From the NCBI RefSeq assembly GCF_000757845.1, contig NZ_CP007753.1, forward strand, positions 1,302,001 to 1,366,000: 64,000 bases of DNA, read 5' to 3'. The position numbers and the translations under genes were made by a program. The notes beneath the pieces were generated by a model. It was not told the DNA's origin. It did no database searches and worked only from the letters and a program-made list of their open reading frames with translations. The first letter of the stretch is position 1. Each line of letters opens with the position of its first letter. Positions 1 through 6,148 of this stretch are shown piece after piece. The stretch is from Prochlorococcus sp. MIT 0604. Lineage in GTDB: Bacteria; Cyanobacteriota; Cyanobacteriia; PCC-6307; Cyanobiaceae.

Positions 1-117
1 AAAAACTTTCTTGGATGGGTTGATCAAATTCCCCATAAATATTTCTATGCAAACAATGGAGATTTAATTAATATAAATTCGAAGAGAGAATTTTTAAATA
101 TGAATAATGGGACTTAA
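1..117 (+). CDS. mobA: 3' end of a probable molybdenum cofactor guanylyltransferase (partial)
   Basis: Frame 1 is open from the window edge to a TAA at 115-117 and encodes the last 38 residues of a protein that begins outside the window. The tail reads ...GDLININSKREFL..., which resembles the NxNTPEDL-like ending of MobA proteins. MobA links GMP to molybdopterin. It overlaps the moaA start by 11 bp, so the two are probably one operon, and a MoCo gene next to moaA supports the call. The family assignment rests on a short tail and is an inference. Confidence 0.5.
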   Translation, partial: KNFLGWVDQIPHKYFYANNGDLININSKREFLNMNNGT

Positions 118-1168
118 GCAATTGGAGGATAATAGAAAAAGAAAGTTAAAAGTTTTAAGGTTATCTCTTAAACAAAATTGCAATTTTTCATGCATTTACT
201 GTAAGCCAGAAAATTATAGTTTAGATGTATTAAATATTGAACAATTTAAAAAATTAATTTTGGTCAGTTGTCGATTAGGGGTAAATTCTTTAAGAATTAC
301 TGGAGGTGAACCTTTATTAAGTTCTCAATTAGATGAACTTCTTCATGAAATTAAATTGCAAAGGTTAGAAGAATCAAATCCAATAGCAAATTTACAGGAT
401 ATTTCTTTAACTACAAATGGATATTTGCTCTCTGAGAAAAAAGCTATTGAGCTTTTTAAAAATGGGTTAGACCGTATAACAGTAAGTTTAGACGCAATTG
501 ATCCTGATATTTTTTCAAACATGATTGGAGAGGAAAATAAAATTATTGGTAAAGAAAAATTATTTACTGTCCTTGAAGGAATAGATCATGCAATTAATGC
601 TGGATTTAATCCAAAGGAGGGGAAATTAAAAATAAATGCAGTCATTAAAAAAGAGATAAATGATAATCAAATTTTTGAATTAGTTGATTTTGCAAAAAAA
701 AGGTCTATAGAAATTCGCTTTATTGAATATATGGACGTAGGCACATCTAATAATTGGAAGCCATCAGATGTTTTTTTCTCTGAAAAAATTATTAGTTTAT
801 TAAAGAAGAAATATCGATTAAAAGACTACGGAAGAAAGGAAGGGCAAACAGCCAATAGATGGTACATCAGTGATTCAAAAAGTTTTATAAGTACAATCTC
901 TTCAGTAAGTAATCCTTTTTGTTCAGATTGTAATAGGTTGAGGATAACTAGCGATGGTTATGCTTACACGTGTCTTTTTTCTAGTGAAGGTATAAATCTA
1001 AACCCATGGTTATCTCTACCAATTAATCTCCATGAACTGGAAAATAAAATCAAGAGCATTTGGGAAGCGAGAGAAGATAACTATAGTGAAGATAGATTTA
1101 AAAAATTAGAAAAAACAACTGACAAAAATCAAAAAATTCATCCATCAATGTCATATCTTGGGGGATAA
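107..1168 (+). CDS. moaA: GTP 3',8-cyclase MoaA (radical SAM, molybdenum cofactor step 1)
   Basis: MoaA converts GTP to 3',8-cyclo-GTP, the first committed step of molybdopterin synthesis. The 353-aa product has the radical SAM cluster Cys25-x3-Cys29-x2-Cys32 and GGEP at 66-69. It also has the second MoaA cluster Cys272-x2-Cys275-x13-Cys289 and ends in the Gly-Gly pair typical of the family. Length is normal. It overlaps the upstream mobA-like tail by 11 bp. The only widespread molybdoenzyme of Prochlorococcus is nitrate reductase, so the gene suggests a nitrate-assimilating strain whose cluster lies just left of the window. That link is inference. Confidence 0.95.
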   Translation: MGLKQLEDNRKRKLKVLRLSLKQNCNFSCIYCKPENYSLDVLNIEQFKKLILVSCRLGVNSLRITGGEPLLSSQLDELLHEIKLQRLEESNPIANLQDISLTTNGYLLSEKKAIELFKNGLDRITVSLDAIDPDIFSNMIGEENKIIGKEKLFTVLEGIDHAINAGFNPKEGKLKINAVIKKEINDNQIFELVDFAKKRSIEIRFIEYMDVGTSNNWKPSDVFFSEKIISLLKKKYRLKDYGRKEGQTANRWYISDSKSFISTISSVSNPFCSDCNRLRITSDGYAYTCLFSSEGINLNPWLSLPINLHELENKIKSIWEAREDNYSEDRFKKLEKTTDKNQKIHPSMSYLGG

Positions 1169-1243
1169 AAAATTATTTAGTATAAATAACAACATCATAT
1201 ATTCTAAATTCGAGGGAAATTAGTTTCAAATTTATACTCTTGG

Positions 1244-1384
1244 ATGCGTTTAGCGATCTTACTTGGTTTTATTTTTGGGGTAACTCACGGAACTGTTGTT
1301 TCCGGAAGTTATTCTGCTAACAATTATGAAAATAATCAATCATTTTTTACTCAAAAAAATTCAAATATATTTTCTTCACTTTAA
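1244..1384 (+). CDS. Small secreted or membrane peptide, unknown
   Basis: A 46-codon ORF starts with ATG at 1244 and ends with TAA at 1382-1384. The first 20 or so residues are hydrophobic (MRLAILLGFIFG...) and look like a signal peptide or single membrane helix. A polar Asn/Ser-rich tail follows. It lies in the spacer after moaA in the same direction. I recognise no family. Small genes of this type are common in Prochlorococcus, but coding status rests only on the ORF and its signal-like N terminus. Confidence 0.4.
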   Translation: MRLAILLGFIFGVTHGTVVSGSYSANNYENNQSFFTQKNSNIFSSL

Positions 1385-1451
1385 AATTAAGTTTCTTATT
1401 TTTTAATAAGTTTTTGTATAGTAATGAACAACTTATAAATTAAATTGTACT

Positions 1452-1545
1452 TATAGTTAATATGTAGCGTAGACTACAAAAACGTTCATCTCGTTTTGCG
1501 AGCCGCATTAAGATTGAAGCCAAGGAACGGGGACTTCGGTCAAAA
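1452..1545 (+). promoter_or_regulatory. Promoter-like box and unusually GC-rich leader of the 109-aa gene
   Basis: A TATAGT box at 1452-1457 could be a -10 element. The next 80 bases are much richer in G and C than their surroundings and contain a small hairpin (CTCG-TTTTG-CGAG). An ATG at 1462 is followed at once by TAG. After that the frame runs open into the ATG at 1546 through 26 Arg/Lys-rich codons with no ATG, GTG or TTG. It could be a structured 5' leader with a start-stop element, or an N-terminal extension with an unusual start. Confidence 0.35.
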
Positions 1546-1875
1546 ATGAAATTTAGTCACATAACTATTATGTCTAATAACGTATCTACCTCAGTAAGGA
1601 GTAACAATACTACTGCTATATTTGCAGGTTTTCTTGGGGCATTTGTTGTTGGTTCTCTTGGAGTACAACTTGTAAGAACCCATAAGCCTTCTTTACAATC
1701 TCAAACGTTAAAAGTTCCAGCTGTTATCGCTCATCAATCAACTTTATGGTCAGCTTTAGGAGAAATAGATACTCCTATTGTTAAAAATAAAGTTTCTACT
1801 AAAATCAAAAGTCATGGTGTTGCCCCAGTTATAGGATCAGAAGCAACTCTTTGGTCACCTCTGGGAGGAAATTAA
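1546..1875 (+). CDS. Hypothetical one-TM protein with a duplicated TLWS motif
   Basis: This 109-aa protein is not a family I can name. A hydrophobic Gly-rich segment at about 24-42 is probably a membrane helix. Two similar 16-residue segments follow, at 57-72 and 92-107, sharing the core TLWSxLG, with 9 of 16 positions identical. An internal ATG at 1570 is an alternative start. The gene ends just before a strong bidirectional terminator. Function is unknown; the duplicated Trp motif suggests a small binding element, which is inference. Confidence 0.65.
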   Translation: MKFSHITIMSNNVSTSVRSNNTTAIFAGFLGAFVVGSLGVQLVRTHKPSLQSQTLKVPAVIAHQSTLWSALGEIDTPIVKNKVSTKIKSHGVAPVIGSEATLWSPLGGN

Positions 1876-1881
1876 TTTTAA

Positions 1882-2154
1882 TTAAACCGAATTATTAAAA
1901 AAAAGGGGCTTAGCCCCTTTTTTAATGACATTAGATTTTTTAAACTGAATATTTGTTCTAATTTTTTCCCCTAAAGATGGAAGATTTTGCGGCTCTAATA
2001 CTAAATAAACTCTTCCTGATCTTTCTAGATAAACATAGTCTTCTAATAAATCTCTTTTGAGAAGTCGATAGATTGTTTTAGTGCTTTTATAGCCTAGTCT
2101 TTTAGCTGTTTCGGAAATCGTATAAGCTTCCAAATGCAATGATTTTGGTTTCAT
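1882..2154 (-). CDS. Small HTH (MerR/excisionase-like) DNA-binding protein
   Basis: The 90-aa product carries a probable winged-helix DNA-binding motif at about 12-35 (TISETAKRLGYKSTKTIYRLL). This is the sequence pattern of excisionase-type or MerR-type N-terminal HTH domains. The rest is basic with no other recognised domain. Its last codons run through the terminator hairpin at 1897-1923, so the Lys-rich C terminus is partly dictated by that structure. It is probably a regulator or excision factor of the adjacent mobile-like region. The specific role is not shown. Confidence 0.55.
   Translation of the reverse strand: MKPKSLHLEAYTISETAKRLGYKSTKTIYRLLKRDLLEDYVYLERSGRVYLVLEPQNLPSLGEKIRTNIQFKKSNVIKKGAKPLFFNNSV
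1897..1923. terminator. Bidirectional Rho-independent terminator
   Basis: GGGGC at 1905-1909 and GCCCC at 1913-1917 pair around a TTA loop. Eight A on the left and six T on the right extend the stem and give a U-tract on either strand. It ends transcription of the 109-aa gene and of the convergent HTH gene, whose coding end overlaps it. Confidence 0.9.
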
Positions 2155-2364
2155 CTTTAATTATTTACATTTGATGAGATAAATTGCTACAACTTAATTT
2201 TAGCTATTTGTATAATCGGGAATTTGTAAAAGTGTGTCTAATTATGCAATCTTTTACCTAGAAATATTGAGCGCCTCGAAATCACCCACCCACTTACTCT
2301 AGAAAGGACCCAAAAGATAATATCGGTTTCTTTTTTCATAAATAATTTCGAAAGTTTTTTACTA

Positions 2365-2464
2365 AAGGTGCCTAATGTGTCTATGCATCCTAAGTATCTG
2401 AAGTGTCCAATGTCTAAAAAGATCAGACGGTTTAGTCACCTAAGACATCTAGTCAGTTAAGACA
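2365..2464. repeat. Cluster of degenerate short repeats at the 3' end of the RepA-like gene
   Basis: TAGTCACCTAAGACA (2433-2447) and TAGTCAGTTAAGACA (2450-2464) are direct repeats with 13 of 15 bases identical, 17 bp apart. Further left, looser versions of CCTAA-n-TCT recur (CCTAATGTGTCT, CCTAAGTATCT, CCAATGTCT). The last copy overlaps the stop of the ATPase gene. Iteron-like spacing next to a RepA-type helicase could mean an origin or protein-binding array; this is inference. Confidence 0.4.
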
Positions 2465-3846
2465 ATTGTTGGTGATATTTTAAAAACTACGCATCTACCT
2501 TTATCAGTTCTTCTGGTTTCGCTTATTAATAAACCCTTTCTTTCTAATGCTCTTAATGACCTGAGAGCAGACCTATCACCAATCTTTAAAGCCTTTTTAA
2601 TGTCACCAGAAGTTGTTTCTAGAGGTCTCCTATCTTTCACCTCTTCAAATACCTCAGCTTGAGTGTCTTGTAATCGTGCTATTTTTTCTTTTTCTTTGTG
2701 CCTTTCAATGACATCAGTTGCATCTCCATCAGATTCAAAACCATATTGAGTCTGCAAAATTATTGCCTCTAAAGACATTCCTCTACCTTCAGTTTCAAGA
2801 AGTATTCTTTTATCCTGACGATTTTCGTCTCTATTAAACCATTTTAAATTTATAACTTGAGATACTGCAGCCGGAAGAGCAGTTGAACCCCTTGAAGCTA
2901 TCACAGCACCAGATCCTAAACTTTGTTTGCCACTGTGGTGAATGACAATTGTAGTTACTCCAAAAGGCGCCACAACCTCTTGAAGATCTCCAATTGGGCC
3001 AGCAAAACTGGCGTCAGATTCTTTAAGTCCGAGAGGTGCAACAACTTTTGAGTAACTATCTATCAACAATAAACATCCCTCATTTTTGCTGACTAATTCT
3101 CCAATACGAGATAATCCAGAATCATCAAGATGCAATGATTCATTTTGTGTAAATAAGCCAATTATCGGGTTTAATAATTTCCATTTATCTTTGCCTGTTT
3201 GTTCTGCGAGACCAAATCTATTCAGAAGTGGTAACCACCTTGACCTGGGCATGTCAGTCCCAACAATAAAAATCGAAGGACACTTACCAATAAACTTTTT
3301 ACCCAAATAGGAATCTTCAACGCCTCGACTCCATTTGCCAATCAAGTCAACAACTAAAGTAGTTTTTCCAACTTTAGGAGAAGCAATAAGAAGGTTTGTA
3401 TCGGATTTCATTATTAAATCCTCAACTAACCAAACCTCTTGTGGTGCATTTATTTCCATATCTGGAGCAAGCATTGTCACAAGTCCTTTAGATCGTTTAC
3501 GACCTTCCCAAATCTTTGCTCTGATTTCGTTATCTCTTAGATTTAATCCAAGATTTTTCGCTTTATCCCTTAAGTAAACTATTCTGTCCTTTGGTTGAAT
3601 TTCACAATTACCTTTAAAAAAGGTATCTACTTCGTCGTCAAATGAATTTAACCTTTCAGTGATTGTTTTTGCTTCCCTTTTCTTATCTTTAATTTGTTTA
3701 TTAGCTGGCTTTTGAATACTTGTTCTTTTATAAGTTTTATACAAAGTGCCAAAAGGACTAATGGCGTATTCGTCTGAGCTAACTTTTTTAGTTTTTTCTT
3801 TAGCTATTATTTTTTGTGTTTCTGGATCTTTTTTGTTGTTACTCAT
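2449..3846 (-). CDS. RepA-like AAA ATPase/helicase of a mobile element
   Basis: This 465-aa protein has a RecA-fold ATPase core of the AAA_25/RepA type. It shows a Walker A with SPKVGKTT near residue 155, a Walker B ending LLLIDSY, and a VIHHSGK motif followed by RGSTALP, as in RepA-like replicative helicases of plasmids and phages. The basic N-terminal 100 residues are low complexity. The C terminus looks like a winged helix. Its ATG overlaps the stop of the upstream HTH gene by one base, so the pair is translationally coupled. It probably unwinds or initiates replication of an integrated element. No primase, polymerase or integrase is visible nearby. Confidence 0.75.
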   Translation of the reverse strand: MSNNKKDPETQKIIAKEKTKKVSSDEYAISPFGTLYKTYKRTSIQKPANKQIKDKKREAKTITERLNSFDDEVDTFFKGNCEIQPKDRIVYLRDKAKNLGLNLRDNEIRAKIWEGRKRSKGLVTMLAPDMEINAPQEVWLVEDLIMKSDTNLLIASPKVGKTTLVVDLIGKWSRGVEDSYLGKKFIGKCPSIFIVGTDMPRSRWLPLLNRFGLAEQTGKDKWKLLNPIIGLFTQNESLHLDDSGLSRIGELVSKNEGCLLLIDSYSKVVAPLGLKESDASFAGPIGDLQEVVAPFGVTTIVIHHSGKQSLGSGAVIASRGSTALPAAVSQVINLKWFNRDENRQDKRILLETEGRGMSLEAIILQTQYGFESDGDATDVIERHKEKEKIARLQDTQAEVFEEVKDRRPLETTSGDIKKALKIGDRSALRSLRALERKGLLISETRRTDKGRCVVFKISPTIVLTD

Positions 3847-4121
3847 TACTTAACCTCCCTTGAAACAAGGTCTTTAAGCATTTTTTTGCTATATCGAGTT
3901 CCTTTCTTCTTTTCTTGTCCTTCCTTGGTATGAAGGAGTAATGCCTCTCTACATTTTTCTAAGTTGTAAATACATTTCCCTTTTTCTTGTCCATTACCTA
4001 TCCGATAAAAACAAGTTCCGGCTTCAAATACATTGGAAGCTTTAAGTTTATAAATAGTACGTTCTGAACAATATAGTTGTTCTGCCAAATCCTCTAAAGG
4101 AAGCCAAGTTGATAACGCCAT
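3846..4121 (-). CDS. Small HTH protein coupled to the RepA-like ATPase
   Basis: The 91-aa product has an N-terminal HTH resembling excisionase/MerR-type domains (LEDLAEQLYCSERTIYKLK at about 8-27) and a Lys-rich tail. Its TAA overlaps the ATG of the ATPase gene (TAATG), which indicates an operon with translational coupling. It follows a 390-bp region with palindromic and repeated motifs that are likely operator sites. A role as element regulator, excision factor or origin-binding partner of the ATPase is plausible but not demonstrated. Confidence 0.6.
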   Translation of the reverse strand: MALSTWLPLEDLAEQLYCSERTIYKLKASNVFEAGTCFYRIGNGQEKGKCIYNLEKCREALLLHTKEGQEKKKGTRYSKKMLKDLVSREVK

Positions 4122-4514
4122 GATCTGAGAAAAAACATTTAATTTTTTGTTTAATCTGCAGACCCTCCCCAGAAACTACGTCTCACTCTTAGAGCTCCAT
4201 CTATAATTCCGCTTTTCAAGAAGGGCAACCATGCTTACTTCGTGGCGGTAGTGGAAGGGGGTTGGCGGAGGTTTCTTCGTAAACATTGCCGATTAAGGTT
4301 GATCACGCCCTTATATATAAGGGAACGAAAAGTCACTCGCTGCAATCCGATTGATCATAATATAGTCCAATATTGCCTGTATTCAACATTTAATTGCACA
4401 CATATCCTCCAACTTCCGTAGAAGTTTTTGTTAATTTCCATAAATATCTACGGAATTTTCTACGGATTTTTGAGACTCACTTTTTGGAATTGCTGAGATC
4501 TATTGCTATAACTA
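4122..4514. promoter_or_regulatory. Noncoding control region with a palindrome and a triplicated 8-mer
   Basis: No gene is visible here, and the base composition is richer in GC than in neighbouring spacers. CCCTTATATATAAGGG at 4308-4323 is a perfect 16-bp palindrome. TTGATCA occurs at 4299-4305 and 4351-4357. TCTACGGA occurs directly at 4447-4454 and 4459-4466 (12 bp apart) and inverted at 4415-4422. It sits upstream of the HTH-ATPase operon and abuts the tRNA-Pro remnant, so it probably holds promoter and operator sites, perhaps an origin. Function is inferred from position. Confidence 0.5.
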
Positions 4515-4564
4515 TCGGGGCGACAGGATTCGAACCTGCGACCTAGTGCTCCCAAAGCACCCGC
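4515..4564 (-). pseudogene. 3' fragment of tRNA-Pro(UGG), probable attachment-site remnant
   Basis: The reverse strand carries the last 50 nt of a proline tRNA. It has the anticodon stem-loop with TGG in the loop TTTGGGA, the variable loop, a T arm with GGTTCGAATCC and the 3' acceptor half CGCCCCGA. The 5' half is absent. Such 3' halves are left at the distal end when an element integrates into a tRNA gene and rebuilds it at the other end. The TerS-like gene stops one base away. No complete tRNA-Pro lies in this window. Confidence 0.85.
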
Positions 4565-4565
4565 T

Positions 4566-4907
4566 TTAATTTTTTACTTTTGCTTCTAATCCAACTAATT
4601 TCATAAGAACTTTTGCATTAGTTGCAACTGCTGAATATTGTTTTTCCCGCATTGCTCTATACATTGCATTTTCTAAAGTACATACTAATTTTGCTGTCAT
4701 TTCAGGGCGATTTAGATCCCCTTCCTCAATATCATCTTTTAGTAAAAGGTAGGCCTTGGATGTGATTTCTCTCGCTCTGCGTCTTGAAATATTATATTTT
4801 ACGGCGACATGGGTGGTAATTGAAGAATAAGCCTGTCCTTCAGCAACTAATTCAGCAGCATGAGCAACTCTTAATTCAGTTTCTTGTTTAGTTGCTCTCT
4901 TTGACAT
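4566..4907 (-). CDS. Terminase small subunit-like HTH protein
   Basis: The 113-aa product has an N-terminal HTH-like region (about 25-55, with SRRRAREI) and a C-terminal helix pattern, YSAVATNAKVLMKLVGLEAK. That pattern resembles the end of phage terminase small subunits. TerS recognises DNA for packaging; satellites such as PICIs carry their own to redirect helper-phage packaging. It is the last gene of a three-gene operon and stops right against the tRNA-Pro fragment. A generic HTH regulator is the alternative. The TerS call is by pattern only. Confidence 0.55.
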   Translation of the reverse strand: MSKRATKQETELRVAHAAELVAEGQAYSSITTHVAVKYNISRRRAREITSKAYLLLKDDIEEGDLNRPEMTAKLVCTLENAMYRAMREKQYSAVATNAKVLMKLVGLEAKVKN

Positions 4908-5055
4908 AATCTTCAGTTAATTCAAAATCTAAACAATACATTTGCATATCTTTTAAGGTGAAATAAACAATAATTGCAAAGATAGGAATAGTTAGATGAG
5001 AAACCTTATATTCTGTAAGCCTTTCAGATAAGAATAAAATATCCTTTGAAATCAT
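4888..5055 (-). CDS. 55-aa single-TM peptide in the TerS-like operon
   Basis: An ATG at 5055 opens a 55-codon frame ending at 4888-4890. It begins two bases after the stop of the 120-aa gene and overlaps the TerS-like start by 20 bp, which supports coupled translation. A hydrophobic stretch at about 21-34 (LTIPIFAIIVYFTL) is probably one membrane helix with charged flanks. Function is unknown. Small size and TM would suit a phage-type membrane peptide, but no family is recognised. Confidence 0.5.
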   Translation of the reverse strand: MISKDILFLSERLTEYKVSHLTIPIFAIIVYFTLKDMQMYCLDFELTEDYVKESN

Positions 5056-5057
5056 TT

Positions 5058-5420
5058 TTATTGAAAATTTGAAAACCGTTTTTTGGTTAATAATTCTTCG
5101 ATATTTTTCTCTATTTCATTAAAATATTTAAAGCGTGATTTTTTTGCTTTTTCTATCTTTTCCCAATACCCAGAGTTTAACTTTAAAGAATCAGCTAAAA
5201 GAGAATCTTTTCTTTCAATCAAACTTTGCGCACTAATGCCGAACTTTAAATCTTTCCATTTCTGACCATACTCACGATGTGGCAATAGATAAAAGATCCC
5301 TTGAATTTTATGTAACCTTGCTGAAATTTCTTGCTGATCGTTTTCGACTCCTTCATTTTCCATATAAAATTTAGTAATCTTTTTTTCAAAGATTGAGGGT
5401 CGTTTTAGTTCTTTTAACAT
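5058..5420 (-). CDS. Hypothetical Lys/Glu-rich helical protein of the mobile-element operon
   Basis: A 120-aa protein of unknown family. It is rich in Lys and Glu and probably largely alpha-helical. It shows no signal peptide, membrane segment or metal motif. It heads a tight operon with the 55-aa peptide (two bases downstream) and the TerS-like gene, all reading toward the tRNA-Pro fragment. Upstream is 330 bp of noncoding AT-rich DNA, then the tRNA-Ala fragment. Context says accessory element gene; nothing in it allows a functional call. Confidence 0.55.
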   Translation of the reverse strand: MLKELKRPSIFEKKITKFYMENEGVENDQQEISARLHKIQGIFYLLPHREYGQKWKDLKFGISAQSLIERKDSLLADSLKLNSGYWEKIEKAKKSRFKYFNEIEKNIEELLTKKRFSNFQ

Positions 5421-5763
5421 TTATGTAATCAAATGCGTTTCAAATACTTTATTTACTATATTTAAAGCATGAAAGTATAGGTCTAATATAACATTTGTTT
5501 ATAAAATGTAAACGAGTTGGATGTTTCTACTACTCAAGAGAAGTAGATTGTAGCACTACCTCCTGAAATCAATACTAAATGAAATTAATTAATTATAAAT
5601 ATAGCACTAAATATAATATATAAAGATGTAAATAATAGTATTACCAATAGAAGTTATATAAATATCTGATTAATCAAAACTGCGCCAAATTCTGCGCCAC
5701 ACTTTGTAATATTAACTTTAAAAGTCCAGTTATATCATGTTGTATCAATGCTTTTAGTTGCTT
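5421..5763. other. AT-rich noncoding end region with a direct repeat CTGCGCCA
   Basis: No convincing gene is seen. The stretch is mostly A and T, but CTGCGCCA occurs twice, at 5680-5687 and 5692-5699, exactly 12 bp apart. It is the only GC-rich patch here and lies about 65 bp from the tRNA-Ala break. Paired short repeats close to a tRNA junction could be recombinase arm sites. It also likely carries the promoter of the operon starting at 5420. Both roles are inferred. Confidence 0.4.
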
Positions 5764-5802
5764 CATGCCATGCAGGTGCTCTACCAACTGAGCTATGGCC
5801 CC
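5764..5802 (-). pseudogene. 5' fragment of tRNA-Ala(GGC), broken in the anticodon arm
   Basis: The reverse strand reads the first 39 nt of an alanine tRNA: acceptor strand GGGGCCA, D arm with AGCTCAGTTGGTAGAGC, anticodon stem CCTGC and loop ATGGCAT with anticodon GGC. After G39 the match stops. There is no complementary anticodon strand, T arm or 3' acceptor half in the following bases, so it cannot fold as a tRNA. The break falls at a typical integrase crossover position. An intact tRNA-Ala is expected elsewhere in the genome. Confidence 0.85.
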
Positions 5803-6148
5803 ATTAGCTAAACGACAGTTATATTATAAGACCAAAGATTTGATTCATAACTGCCTTAATACCTATAGTACTTTAAATAATTTGATTTTTAAATTTAGAA
5901 ATTAAAATGTACCTGGGAATTAAAAATCTAAGTTGTTATGTATGGAGTATTTGGGAAAGTACTTTTAATCCTAAAAAATAATCAATAAAAACTTCACATA
6001 ATATCTCTAAGTGATGAATAATTGTATTTTTTAAGAAAATATTAGGTTTATTAAAAACAAACTAAATATATAAATATTAAAAAGAAAGCATTTATTTTTA
6101 TTAACTCAAAGGAGTTAGACTTAATAAGTAAAATAATTTTAAGAAAAA
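5803..6148. other. Intergenic AT-rich spacer, no gene seen
   Basis: This 346-bp stretch separates the tRNA-Ala fragment from the flavoprotein gene. I see only very short ORFs without support. AAAGGAG at about 6109-6115 looks like a ribosome-binding site but is some 34 bases before the TTG start of the next gene, too far to serve it directly. The spacer presumably holds the promoter of that gene. Confidence 0.5.

Noticed and set aside
5671..5802. Open frame reading through the tRNA-Ala fragment into the spacer (31 codons after an ATG)
   Set aside because: The first part is translated tRNA and the rest has no recognisable protein features, so it is most likely fortuitous.
2449..5802. Complete prophage
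   Set aside because: No integrase, large terminase, portal, capsid or tail genes are present; only a RepA-like ATPase and a TerS-like gene.
5907..5981. 24-codon ORF in the spacer before the flavoprotein gene
   Set aside because: Too short and without ribosome site or neighbour support.
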